A stretch of 64,000 nucleotides of DNA from Cercis canadensis. Lineage: Eukaryota; Streptophyta; Magnoliopsida; Fabales; Fabaceae. The notes beneath the pieces are model-generated. The model was not told where the DNA came from. It saw only the letters and a program-made list of their open reading frames with translations, and searched no databases. The stretch covers positions 49,140-113,139 of the forward strand of contig QAOA01004450.1 of NCBI GenBank assembly GCA_003255065.1, written 5' to 3'. The translations under genes were made by a program, and so were the position numbers. Positions 20,285 through 31,997 of this stretch are shown here, one piece after another. Positions within the stretch are counted from its first letter, which is position 1. Each line of letters starts with the position of its first letter.

Positions 20285-20695
20285 ATCCTTTATCCTTGTT
20301 GAATTTTCCCTACTAGCTTTTGCCAAGTTGCTTAAAGGCCTTCTGTACTGTGAGTGAATCTTTTTATCAAAAGACATCAACCCCTCAAATTTCTTCTAAT
20401 CTTCTACTTTTCCTTCTCCATTTCGTCTTTCCCATATAATCAATAAATTATTTGTATCCTTGCATTGGTAGGTTAATGAGGAAATTGAGCCTGTAGAAGT
20501 TCAAGAGTATATCTCATACTATTTGCCCACACTCTATACACAATTACACTCTATTAGGGACTCAAATAAAGGTCCACAACCGCAATTATGTCTGCAATAT
20601 TACAGTGACGGTGGCCTCCACAATTGCAAATTTCCGCAATTGTGGCATGTTATTATTAGTGTGATTTTCTTTAATTCTTGCAACACAACTCTTAG
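20285..20695 (-). repeat. Right arm of the ~420-bp inverted duplication
   Basis: Reverse complement of 14845-15262, aligned from AATTTTCCCTACTAGC to TTGCAACACAACTCTTAG. On its outer side it lacks the hAT-like element that borders the left arm at 14,361-14,841. Confidence 0.85.
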
Positions 20696-20707
20696 AAATA
20701 TGTACAT

Positions 20708-23700
20708 TGTAGACACCGTATTTTGTTCTGGTATTTTTCATAGTATAATAATTCTTGAAAAACAAAAAGAGAAAAATTCTTAATTTTTAATTGATGGTTT
20801 TTATTTTGTTGTTTGGGCTTTTGTAATGAAGCAAAACCTAGGCCCAATCCATTGTCAACTTAGCCCATTTTTATCTAAACTCATTTGGCCCATCTTTTGG
20901 TTTTTAAATTTTTATAAATAGTAGATAAAAAAATATAAATAAATTTTTGCATTATTAAATCTAAAAGAGCTAATAGGATAGCAAGAAATAGATTTTCTTC
21001 TCTCTCATTGGTCTAAATCTATGAATTATTATTTTTTTAAATAAATAACTAAACAAATAAAGAAATAAAGTAAATTAAAAAAGGAAAAAGGGAGAAGGCG
21101 GCCGTTACTTGGAGAGCATTGGGAAATCAAATAAAAGAGAAAATATCTAAGAGGGGGAGAAGAAGCGTAGAACAAAGGAGAGAAAGGAAAGAATAGAAAC
21201 AAAGGGGAAGAGACCTCACCCACCGAATAGAGAAAAGAGGAAATAAACTCATTCAACAAAGAAAGAAAAAAAAAAATGCAGAGGAGCTTGAGCAGAGAAG
21301 GAGAGCTACAAAGAGGGAGAGCAGAGAGAATTGCTGTGATAGAGAAGAAGGGAGTGAGGCTAATCAGCATCCATTGGAGATTTCTTCAATCTAGGGTATG
21401 ATTTCTGCCCATTTTCCTCTTTATTTCATAACTTGAATGTAAATATCATGAAATTGATTATTCTTGAATAATTTCTGGTTTGTGATGTTGGTTTACTGTG
21501 CTTGCTCTTTCTTTTTCTTTTTTTATTTTTTTTTCTCTCTTTGATGCTCTATTTGGTGTGAAGATTTAAAGTTGTAGGACATTTATTTTAAAATTCTGGA
21601 ATCTATGTTTGTTTCACTTGATTTTTATAATTAATCTCGTTCTCACTACTCAAAGTGAAAATAATTTGGGTGGGGATGATACTTGTATTGTGTTGATATG
21701 CTTTATAATCGGCATTTAACCTTGATAAATATTTCTTGGCTCTGTTGGCGTTGGGTCTGGTTCTTATAGTTATAGCAAGCATGATATTGTAATATTGTGA
21801 TTCGGTTAATACAATTCCTGCATAATGACTTTTTGTTACTTAAAATCAGTGCGGGTTCATACAATGTGCATAGATTAAAAGTTTGATTGTGAATGTGTTA
21901 GCTGAATATACTTCTTTTTTTTTTTTTTTTTTTTTTTTNTTTTTTTTTTTCTAGTGTGGCTGCGTTAGTCCGTTTCTATTTCCTTTCATTATTGTGTGTC
22001 CACGACTTACTCATGGTTTGTATCTTTATCCTCAAAAAGGTGACTCTTGATATTGCTCTTATATTAAACTGTTGAATCTAAATAGGCTCTCTCTACATAA
22101 TCATTTGATCATGTGTTTGTCGCTTTTTGTAATTTTGAAATTGATGTCTATATTTTTAGATCATTATTTTGTCTCTTTGTTCCGTTAAGTGTTGCATGTT
22201 GATGATTGCATCCAAGAGATTCAGGGCTTTATTCCCTTATTCATTTGTGAACGTATATGCTGTATAAGCTCCATTCAAAAGCCTTCATATCATGGAATTC
22301 TTTTGACTATGCCCCACTTCTTTATTCTTTGCACATTGTGGAAATAATCTTGGGTGGTCTTTTTAAAGCTTGAGTTGTTAGCTTGTACACTTATCTCAGC
22401 TTGGTTTTTTTTTTTTTTTATGAAATTTTTTTATGCCTTGCCAATGTACAACTTAGGCAATTTTTATTTGTGCTTTCTTTGACTTTGACTGCTGACTTGA
22501 GCACGTTTCATTATTACTTGTGCCTGGACTATATTCTTTAGTACATAACTTGTGGGCAAGAGTTTGTCTTGTATCATTCCAACTAGTTTGTGTTGATGAT
22601 ATATCTCATTTGACTGGAATTTTGATGAGGAAAATTATAATAAAAGTTGTTTTTGTGCTTCAAGTGAAATCCTGACCCACATACATCACATGCTGTCCTG
22701 GGCTTATTTGAGGGAAGTTTGGGGCTGATCTTTAGAGTATATTATTCATGTAATTTGCTCTTTGTTTTTTTGAGCTTGACAATATAAGCTTTTTCATGAA
22801 TTAGTGCATTGTCACACTTCAATTAGCCATTTCGGGTCTACTATCATGGCCCTGACAGTGCTTCATCTTTTACCTCTAACTTGAGCTACATAGCTCCGAT
22901 TTAAGTATTTCTTATTTCATTAGAATTATAAGACACATATCTTAAAGTGTGCAACTTTCAGAATTTTTGCATGTCTAGCTTGCTCCCAGTCTTGATTTGA
23001 ATATAGATGTTCACTGCTACACTGTCACTACTGACATCTCTTTGGCAGTGTTCAGTCTTTCGTCTATAATTTGAATTATAATGCTCCTTTTTGCATGATT
23101 CTTGCTTTGATAAAACCGTAGGATGTGTGTCTTCGATGTATGCAATTTCTGGATTTTTTGCATTTTTTCTTTGCTTACAGTTTTATTTTAAATGCAACTG
23201 TTTTGGATTATGTCTGAGTGATCTTTTCTTATTTTTCCATTGTTCCATTTTTGTGAGTTGTTACCTTAGTTCTAAGCATTGTATAGGAGTTGTTGGCATG
23301 TCAATTTGGTAATTTTTGCATTTCCCTGTGTGAGAATTGATTGGTAGTCATACTTTTGAGGCAGTCGCCTTAAATTCATTTTTGAGTTTGATTTGGAACA
23401 ATTGTTAAGTTATTAATTTCTCCAAGTTGTGGTCATTATTTATTGGGTGTCATTTAAGATCTTTCTTGTATGCTTGAGGTGAGATATACTTGAGATGATG
23501 ATATTTAATTATGAATTGTTTATCTTGAATTTGATGTTTCCTTAAGCAATTTGACATGTGACTAAGAGTAATTGTGGTCGTGGGTACGTTGGAGGGCTCT
23601 GCTCGAGAACGCTTTGCTACAAGCTAGGAGCAAGAGATTTTCATTTATCTTACTTTTTTTCAATTGTAATTAAAGTCCTTCTCCCCGAGACAAGTTTTGT

Positions 23701-24261
23701 AATACTTAAAATCATACATTTGCACTACATATAAAAATATATCTGTGTCGCGTAGTATCTATAGGCCCTTTACCTATCATGGAGAGATAGGACGATTCAT
23801 CTGCATATTAGATGACCCACTTTATCGTTCCTAGGTAAGAATAAACGCCACCCCAGAGGGCGCCATATGCGAAGAACGGGTGGAATGATTTAGGGCAAGA
23901 TAGTTGCATGCTTTTCATATTTAAATTTGATGTTAGTATTCTTATTTACTTGTATAGTTTATTATTCGATGAATGAATAAAGTATATTTTTGGTCATTTT
24001 ATCATTTGCATGACTAATTTCGAGTAACCATCTTTTAGACGAGTGTTGTAGGGTGAGTAACACCTTCCCCATATACAAACTGACTCCCGAACCCTCTCTG
24101 GTTTGCATACCATTTTTTTATTTAATCAAAAAGAGATTTTCCAATTGTTCCCTGCTTTCTTAATACAATTGTTGTGCACTCCAAGTTTTCTTTCGGAAAA
24201 CTAATCCATTTTTTTTAAGTTCGTCATTTGCGTCGTAGAGACTTTCGAGTACGTTATAACA
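20708..24261 (+). mobile_element. Solo LTR, Ogre/Tat-like Ty3/gypsy
   Basis: This 3,554-bp block starts TGTAGACACCG and ends GTTATAACA, so it has TG...CA ends. The flanks TACAT (20,703-20,707) and CACAT (24,262-24,266) fit a 5-bp target duplication with one change. Near 24,040 it carries GTAGGGTGAGTAACACCTTCCCC followed by ACTGACTCCCGAACCC, a stretch I associate with the long LTRs of plant Ogre/Tat elements. No primer site, polypurine tract or coding domain adjoins it, so it is best read as a solo LTR left by recombination between two LTRs. The T-rich interior contains an N at 21,939 inside a T run. Confidence 0.65.
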
Positions 24262-24459
24262 CACATGTGAGCTAGTGTGGGTGTTAAGTAATTGATATAG
24301 AGTATAAAAGCTCAATGATCATTGTTGCATCCAGATATTCTGTAGTTTCATCAACATATTATATATAATTACCTCCTTGCAACCAAAAGGTTTCCTGGAC
24401 TCATTTAAATTGGGTCTATTTTATTGTACTCATTAGAAGGAGTTTCAGTTTGTCCCCAG

Positions 24460-24586
24460 CAGGGATTAAAATAAAGGTACTCTACAACCACAATTCCGCT
24501 CCACAATATTGCGGTTGTGGACTATAATTGCAGCCCACTCTTAGCGCATTTTTCTGCAATTCCCGCAACTACAATTTGAATCCCTA
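24460..24586. mobile_element. Small hAT-type MITE
   Basis: 127 bp with ends CAGGGATT and AATCCCTA, flanked by the 8-bp duplication GTCCCCAG / GTCCACAG (one change). The interior is a palindrome-like run around CACAATTCCGC and GCGGTTGTGG. An 8-bp duplication with C/TAGGG ends indicates hAT. The 14,876-15,000 and 20,560-20,660 regions contain relatives. Confidence 0.75.
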
Positions 24587-24929
24587 GTCCACAGCTGTGT
24601 ATGGGTCAACTTTATTCTTCCTCTTATCGATAGCATACAATTTTTTTATTGAAAACAGTCAAATTAGCGTGTTCTTTACCTTCTTCACTCATGTGGCCTG
24701 CCCATGCTGAGTCCCTATCTTGCACAAAGCCAAGTCGCCACCAAAAGTGACCAATGCAATCGTGGTGGGGTTCAAATTGCTGCAAGTTGATACAGCAAAA
24801 GCTATTGGGTGGTCCATGAGTCCCTTAAGCTATTGGGTTGGGCTGGTTCCTCAAATGAAGAGTTAATAGGTTGCTTTGTTTACACCACTTAAGCTATATC
24901 GCGTAAGCAATGTGAGAAAGAACAAAGGA

Positions 24930-26655
24930 TAACAAAAATTAAAAGGGATAGGAAAAAAAAAAAGTCCTAATTTTCGTTCAAGCATTTTTTTTATAACAAA
25001 TGTGCAAAATGAGAAGATGAAAAAGATATATTTAGATGTTATTGACCTACTATGAAAACAATCACATGGATACTGCTATACCGGAATCCTTACATGAAAA
25101 AGATAAATTTTGGATACAACCATGGGCTTCAATATTAATACAAAAAAGATAGAATTATTGTAAGGTTCTAAAACTTAGAACAAAATACCATATGATGTTG
25201 AAAGGATAAAATATTTAAACAGGTACCCGTCAAACCATAAAAAAATTACCAAAATAACATTACATTGTATGTAGTTATTGAGTTCATATATGTGATTATC
25301 ATGTTTAAATATAAACAGAATAACCACATAACATTGAAAGGGTATTTTAGTCATTTAGCATGACATAACTCTACAATATTAAACATTAGCATATGCATGC
25401 ATCCTCAAAAGGAAAGCTCAGCTCGAAGCAGTGGGTTAGAAAGGAATTTCTCAAACAATTGGAGAAGATCTTGTATGAATTTGAAGGTGTATCCTGGTCC
25501 TGGTGGTGGTGCTCGTCTTGGCGCAGGTGGTGGTGATGGAACACGGCCTGCTCCGGCAGAATTATATATATTCTTCACAAAAGAATTCTTGGGACTCTCT
25601 GCAAATTGCAATGTCAAACAACAGCACTTGTAACACATTTATTAACTCTCTGCAGCATTAACTCTTCATGATCTACTGATAATAAAATAGTTATATATGG
25701 ATGATTAAAAACTCATTTATAACATTTCACAAACGAACGAGATAACAAAAAGAGTAATTTTTTTTTTTGAAAAAAATGAGCGTTAAGGAAGTGTGTGTGT
25801 GTGTGTCTACTTCTCTGGGCATCTATTTATATAGCCAAGAGGAAGAATTACCCAAAATCGGCAGCAAGGGTCTTGCCTCCGTGACAATTGGTGTAGAGAA
25901 CAATGTTTGGAAAGCAAGAAGAGAAACGAGGAAGATAGCTAAAGTCCTCATCTTGCATTTGGATTCTCTATGGAAAACACACAATGAATGCATGGAGTTC
26001 TTGGATTGTGCTTCCATTTATATAGTCTAAAATGATGAATGAGTAGGTGGATATTGACTAATAGCAAAAAATGGGAGAAAAAGTTGAGCCTTGACTAGTT
26101 CAAATCAGTGTGAACTTCACATGCTCCCCACCCGAACTCAACCTGGTTTTTATAATTGTAAAACCAACTACAATTATGAATCTTATTGTATGTATATTGC
26201 ACTTGGAGCTGATTGTTGATCTACCCTTTCTTTTGTTGTCAATTCGTTTTTTCTCATATGATATTCCTAATAAAGACGATTTCGCAACAACAATGTGAAT
26301 GGCATGGGAGTAACTAGAAAATTAACTAACAAACAAAAAGCCAAGTCTAGCCATGTTACTTGACTACTACATATTAATTTGTTCTATAACAACTATCTCG
26401 TATTTGTTTTTAATTAGTCGGCAATTTTATAAGTTTCCCTCTTTTTTAATTTGGACTAATTAATAGAGTTAATTTATATAAAGGACAAGGATCAATGTCA
26501 CCAAACCAAGTCTTTCCTAAATAAAGAATTAAGAAAAAAAAAGTCAAGAAGGTTGTGTCTAACAAACCGAGTATTTATAGATTTGCAAGCTTCATTTTAT
26601 ATTATAACACATGTCTGTACTAAACTACATATATATTGTATTGTTAGTTGGTGAA
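24930..26655 (+). repeat. Segmental duplication, copy 2 (carries peptide gene B)
   Basis: Direct repeat of 15240-16995. Similarity starts around TCCTAATTTTCGTTCA and runs past ACTACATATATATTG. Unlike copy 1, the right end runs on into unique sequence (GTGAAGAGTTACATAG) with no N. Confidence 0.9.
25405..25951 (-). CDS. Small secreted proline-rich peptide precursor, copy B
   Basis: Exons 25951-25852 and 25598-25405 with a 253-bp phase-1 GT-AG intron give 97 residues. The signal-peptide exon is identical in sense to copy A. Exon 2 differs by few residues (ESPKNSFVKNIYNS, GYTFKF) and ends NPLLRAELSF, two residues longer because a 6-bp insertion and substitutions alter the stop region. The TATA box (26,017-26,024) and donor/acceptor sites are conserved. 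No disabling change is seen, so both duplicates are probably expressed or were until recently. Function unknown; see copy A. Confidence 0.72.
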
Positions 26656-26659
26656 GAGT

Positions 26660-28440
26660 TACATAGTCTCATCCCAAATAATTGTGATTGTTGTCAAGTT
26701 TTTAGTACGTATGGCATGACTGAGTTTGAACATGAAACCCATAATCGTAAATACTGCCAAGTTAGACAACCACATCCATGATTTTAACATTTAAAATTCC
26801 TTATTCATAATCTCTCTGTGTATTTGTCTTTGTAGTATGAGACTTAGATATGAATTGTAATACTTCCCAATATTAAATGAAACTAAACTACAATGAGTTT
26901 ATTAATTAGTTGGCTGTACTGGGTTGAACGTATGTAACAATGACCTGAATTGGATTTGCATGTCAAATTGATTATAATTGTTTCCTGTAAGACCCATTCT
27001 TTTCTAATTAAACTTTATTGTATATAGTCTAGTATTGCTTCTGATGTTGATTCCACTGCAATAAGAACATTGACCTTGAAAGTACTTCCAACAGCGTATT
27101 GCCAAATTAGATCACTGTCTTACTGCATAATCTTCTTCAGTTTCCCATTTCAAATAAGAATATCGTATTCTAATCAGAAATGATACTGCAGTCATATAGT
27201 TGACCAAATATTGATGAATAGCTCTCGAAACAAAACTTCTTTTGGCTTCAAGTCATGGGCTGGTTTGTGACTTTGAAGAGTATACCTGCTAGAAAATTAA
27301 AAAAAAAAAAAAAAAAAATAATAATATTTGGATGAAGTTATTTTTCTTGTATAACTTTTACCTAATACATAGATAGATTTTAATTTTTTTTTCTCCATAT
27401 TCTTTTTTATATATGATGATAGGTTTGACTTTTTCAACTCTTATTTTTCTATACTATATATATATATATATATATATTAGATATTTTCAGATATAATTCA
27501 TATGTAACAAATTACAAATTCAATAAATATTATGTGTTTTGAGTTTTGACAAAACGAATGCAAATTTAGTTTTTCTTTTTAATCAATAATTCATGTTAGA
27601 ATACTTATAAAATTATTTACATGAAAAATAAATTATATGCATTTAAATAATAATAAAATTATATACATAATCTTCACACACACATACATGCAATATAGTT
27701 TCAATTAAATATGATAAATGAAAATTATTTATTTGTTCTCACCACAAAGGACATTCTTGGAATTGGGATACTTTCGTTGTTTTTTGTAGTTTTTCTTAAC
27801 CTCAAAAGAGGAAGATTTAATATACTAGTATATATATAAGAGGTGAATAATTTTATTTTTTTTGTAAATTTCATTCTATGTCATATATGAAAATAAGCAA
27901 TCTCAAATGATGCAATAGGTTTTTCTAAGCATACTAAGATTCGAATTTTAGGAGCAACATCCTAAAGAAATTTTTTTATTAATGGATCAAGGCAATTTGG
28001 AGAGTATGCCCTTATGATCACTTGAGGAAGAATTTAATCTTGATATACGAAAGCTGGCTCGATAATACATTTACCATTAAAACAAATAAAAATATATAAA
28101 AATAGGTGTAAAAAGTGGGTCCTACAAACCAAATGTTACTCTATATATTTCATAATAATGCATTCATGAAGTAATACATATCAAGAGTGGAGCTAGTCAA
28201 TAGATGAGAGCATCCGACATATAAAATACATTACATTATTGCCACACAAATACAGCAAATACTGGTCTTGTCCTTGGACACTGGCACTGGGATGCCTGTT
28301 ATTCCCAAGGACAAAATAAGCCACACAAGTCACTCCAAACCTCCAGTTACTTTTAAAGTACTCTATAAACTTTCACAAGCATTAGCATTTATTAGCCATA
28401 TGCACGTCTTCATATATATATATATATATATATACTTCAC
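26660..28440. other. AT-rich intergenic sequence with simple repeats
   Basis: No gene is seen. It contains an A-rich run near 27,300, a (TA)n tract near 27,457-27,478 and another at about 28,410-28,433. The last 200 bp lead into the 3' side of peptide gene D. Confidence 0.55.
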
Positions 28441-28495
28441 TCCACAAATTAATTAAGCTCAGGCAAAAGCAGTGTACTGGTTTTGAGGGAATTTC

Positions 28496-29162
28496 TCAGG
28501 CAAAAGCAACCTGGAGTTCATAGGGGTTTGGAGGAGATTTAGGCTTTGGTGAATATTGTGCTGGACTTTTTGGTGGTGCAATGTATGGTGGAGGCGGTGG
28601 TGAATGAGCTGGTCTTTCCACATCCACAGGGTTGATCTTCACAAACGAATTGCTTGTACTCTCTGCAATAGTAAAAGTAGGACTTGTCAGATATTCATCT
28701 AACTATTAACACAGCACAACTTATTGCTTTCTTCATCTATTGCAAACAAGATAAGACAATATATTATTAGGTGATAGTAAACATGTCTCTAACACTTATC
28801 ACCTGCCAAAGAAAAAGAGTAAAATCCTTTTTGAGAGCTTACTAATGCAGCTACGTACTCTTTAAGAGCATCTTATTTGCTTAATTTGCATATCCATACA
28901 TATTTACACTGAAAAAAATAATTAAGTATATTGGATTATTATATGAATCTGTACTTAAACATTTACAGGCTAATCTTCTAATTAAAACATATGTGACATG
29001 TTGAGGGGAAAAAAAAAAGGAAAACAAAAGAAGTATATTCATTTGAATTCTGTATGTAGATTGATTACCCAGAGTCAGTAGAAAGGGTCTTGCCTCCGTG
29101 ACAGTGGGAGTAGTGAACAATATTCTGTGGAAAGCAAAGAGATAAGAAATTAGAAAGATCAT
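28496..29162 (-). CDS. Small secreted proline-rich peptide precursor, divergent copy D
   Basis: Exons 29162-29069 and 28662-28496 join in phase 1 across a 406-bp GT-AG intron and give 86 residues with the frame intact. Exon 1: MIFLISYLFAFHRILFTTPT, then VTEARPFLLTLG. Exon 2: ESTSNSFVKINPVDVERPAH, then SPPPPPYIAPPKSP and SPKPKSPPNPYELQVAFA. The shared pieces (TEARP, LG at the splice site, NSFVK, Pro-rich core) identify it as the same family, but it has diverged far more than A, B and C. The homologous upstream ATG lies 19 bp further out in another frame, so the signal peptide starts later here. Whether it is still exported is uncertain. No TATA box is evident at the family position. Confidence 0.6.
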
Positions 29163-29341
29163 AGCCAGAGACAGTGTTCATTTGGTTTCCTTTCTTCTTC
29201 TTATTGCTAGTAACTAATTTAAGTTTAATAGTGGATATGATATTTGGCACATGAATATTATTGACCTACTATTAAAACAACCATTAGGTTCAATATTATT
29301 ACAATAGTTATTAGCCACATGCATATATCCTCAAAAAAGGC

Positions 29342-29884
29342 TCAGCTGGAAGAAATGTACTGGTTAGAAGGGAATTTCTCAGACAATTGAAGATCTTGTA
29401 TGAATTTGAATGCGTATCCTGATCCTGGTGGCGATGCTCGATCCGGCGAAGGTGGTGGTGGTAATGAAGGGCGGAATACTTCCGGCGAATTATATATATT
29501 CTTCACAAAAGAATTCTTGGGATTCTCTACAATGTCAAACAACAGCACTTGTAACACATTTATTAACTCTCAGCAGCATTAACTTTTCACGCATGATCTA
29601 CTGATAATAAAATAGTTATCTATGGATGATTAAAAACTAACTTATAGCATTTCACAAACGAACGAGATAAGAAAGGAGTAAAAAAAACCTAGTGTCATTT
29701 TTAAGGAAGAATGACAGGGTTTGTGAAGTGTATGTGTGTCTACTTCTCTGAGTATCTATTTATATAACCAAGAGGAAGAATTACCCATAATTGGTAGCAA
29801 GGGTCTTGCTTCGGTGACAATTAAAGTAGAGAACAGTGTTTGGAAAGCAAGAAGAAAAATGAGGAAGATAGCTAAAGCTTTCAT
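29342..29884 (-). CDS. Small secreted proline-rich peptide precursor, copy C
   Basis: Exons 29884-29785 and 29526-29342 with a 258-bp phase-1 intron give 94 residues. Exon 1 reads MKALAIFLIFLLAFQTLFST, then EARPLLPIMG. Exon 2 begins ENPKNSFVKNIYNSPEVFRP, keeps a Pro-rich core (PSLPPPPSPDRASPPGSGY) and the FKFIQDL tail. A TTTATAAATAG box stands at 29956-29946. It lies directly upstream, head to tail, of copy D (180 bp apart), so D and C are a tandem pair on the same strand. Residues that differ from A and B concentrate in the middle (AGAGRVP versus PEVFRPS), while the ends are kept. Confidence 0.7.
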
Positions 29885-30379
29885 CTTGTAGTATTTGGAT
29901 TCTCTATAGAAACACAGGAATGCATGGAGGTCTTGAACTATACTGCTATTTATAAAGCCTAAAATGATAAATGAGTAGTTTGGTCTAGTATGTAATAATT
30001 GTTTGACAATAACTTTAAATCTTGAGCACTTAGAAAGTTACTACTTAGATAGCAAGAAATCAATCACATGACCAACAAACAAATCCTTTAATCATCTACC
30101 AGAACTAAAGACTGCAGGCCATGCATATAAGTAAGATAAGTCCTAGGGTTTAAAGCAATTGAAAACGAATGTAAGAATCTAAGAATCATTAATAATTGTC
30201 CATGCTAAAAGAAAAAATTGAAACTTATCTAACAGTCTTAGAAGACCGTTAGTTGTATCATAGTTTCCTTTTGTTCCTCGGAGTTTCAATTTAAGCTGAA
30301 ACATAAAATCCGTTAGTTGGTAGCACCTATTATATAGTGTCGGTGGTTCTAACATAACATAGAGTTATGTATATTTTTA

Positions 30380-30508
30380 TGATATGGTAGCGTAATAACT
30401 ATTGATGTAAAAAAATATTTAATCTTAACCGTTAAAAGATAAACAGCTAAAATTAAATATTTTTACATCAATAATGATTAATATTGTCACATCGAAGAGG
30501 TATTACCT
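30380..30508. mobile_element. Palindromic MITE, copy 1
   Basis: The arms TAATAACTATTGATGTAAAAA and TTTTTACATCAATAATGATTA mirror each other around TTAACCGTTAAAAG. Copies 2 and 3 follow at about 31,095 and 31,525. Confidence 0.65.
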
Positions 30509-31094
30509 ACCTTCTTGAGTTCCTAAAATGTGAGAAATATCCCTATTTAAATATAGACAAAATGATATAACACTGAGATGTGAGCAAAGAGATGAGATCA
30601 GTGAAGTATCAAATGATTGTACTCAAGACGTGATCTAACATCGTATTATACTTTCAATAATAATTGTTAGTTTGACTTTAATTAATTAATAGATAGAGCA
30701 CGAATATTAATTTATAAAAAAAAAAAAAAACAAAGTTGATTTTCTATATATGTACATAATATTCTTTAAGAGATTTCTTAGATATTTTTAGTATAAATGT
30801 GGTATGTCATACTACATGAAAACAACTAATATGTACATAAATGCTTTGGCTTAAGCAGAGTACAGCCTTCTAAGAATAGCATGTAAACATTTGGTTTGAA
30901 TTGTTTTGTGCAACTTTCCTCATAATAATTGAAACACAACAAAACAAAGAAAAAATGCCACCATTGTTTGTTCACGTCTTTTCATGGCAAATAGTATTTG
31001 TAACAATAATTGACAACACAAACACTCCCCCCATGGGTCGTTTTGCCTAGCTGAATTGTCTTACAAAATGATATACTATCAAACTGGTGGTTGT

Positions 31095-31225
31095 AGGCAT
31101 GTGATACTTCTAACATGAGAGTATAATAACCGTTATTTAATTTTAGCCGTTAAAAGTAAATGGTTAAGATTTAATGTTTTTACATAAACGGTAATTAAGA
31201 TTGTTATATTAAAAAGGTATCACAT
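31095..31225. mobile_element. Palindromic MITE, copy 2
   Basis: Same family as 30380-30508: arms end in GATACTTCTAACATG and AAAAAGGTATCAC, with the core TTAGCCGTTAAAAG. Confidence 0.6.
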
Positions 31226-31524
31226 TTTTTTTTTTGGTATATGAGAAAGATCTTATAACATTTTGAAAAAGGAACAAAAGTAAATGGATAATTTTTTTAA
31301 TAGATAATAAGATTTTCAAATATAAATAAATATTATTAATTTGATTAGGTACTTAAAAAGTTTTAATTTATATAAAATTTAACTTGATCAACATCATAAT
31401 ACCACATAATTCAATGTTTAGATCAATAAAACTTATTTTCTAAAAAAATCTATTAAAATGTGTAAGTAAATTCATACTTTTTCTCTATGTGTATATATAT
31501 TAGGTGATTCTATCATATTAGCAA

Positions 31525-31672
31525 GGTATGTGATACCTTTTTAATGTAACAGCATAACAATCATTGATAAAAAAAAATAATTATTTTTAACTGTTAAAAA
31601 ATAAATTATTAAAATTAAATATTTTTATATCAACAATAATTAATATTGTCATATAAAAAAATATTACATACA
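31525..31672. mobile_element. Palindromic MITE, copy 3
   Basis: Same family: TGTGATACCTTTTTAATG at the left, AAAAAAATATTACAT at the right, core TTAACTGTTAAAAAA. More diverged than copy 1. Confidence 0.6.
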
Positions 31673-31997
31673 TCCATGTGAAAAAACTCTCTCTCTCTAT
31701 ATATATATATATATAACAATTTGGCAACTTTCTTATATGCCAGCTATTCAATTCACCTAGTATTAAAGGGCTTGTGTATCTTTTTCTCAGCTCATCCTAG
31801 CTTGCGAACGGTGGTCAAATTTATCCTTTGCTTCTTTTAAGAACAAAATTTGGACGCAATTTCTTTAATAATACAATTTTTTAAAAAAAAATTATATATA
31901 CAACAATTTTAAAATAATTTCTACTACGGCAATTTTTTTATTATTTCAATTGCATAAAAAAAAGAGAGAACAACTAAAGCATGAAGTATCGCATTAA

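Larger units (their letters stand above)
29960..31997. other. AT-rich spacer with three small palindromic MITEs
   Basis: No gene is seen. The region between the MITEs is AT-rich and includes a short CT/TA simple repeat near 31,687-31,713. Confidence 0.55.

Noticed and set aside
21029-23312. ORFs and a 5'UTR/intron-like look between 21.0 and 23.3 kb
   Set aside because: Low-complexity T-rich or GA-rich sequence inside a block with LTR ends and a target duplication; a solo LTR explains it better.
27457-28433. (TA)n and other AT-rich tracts as a CRISPR-like or satellite array
   Set aside because: Simple microsatellites without spacers; the organism is a plant.
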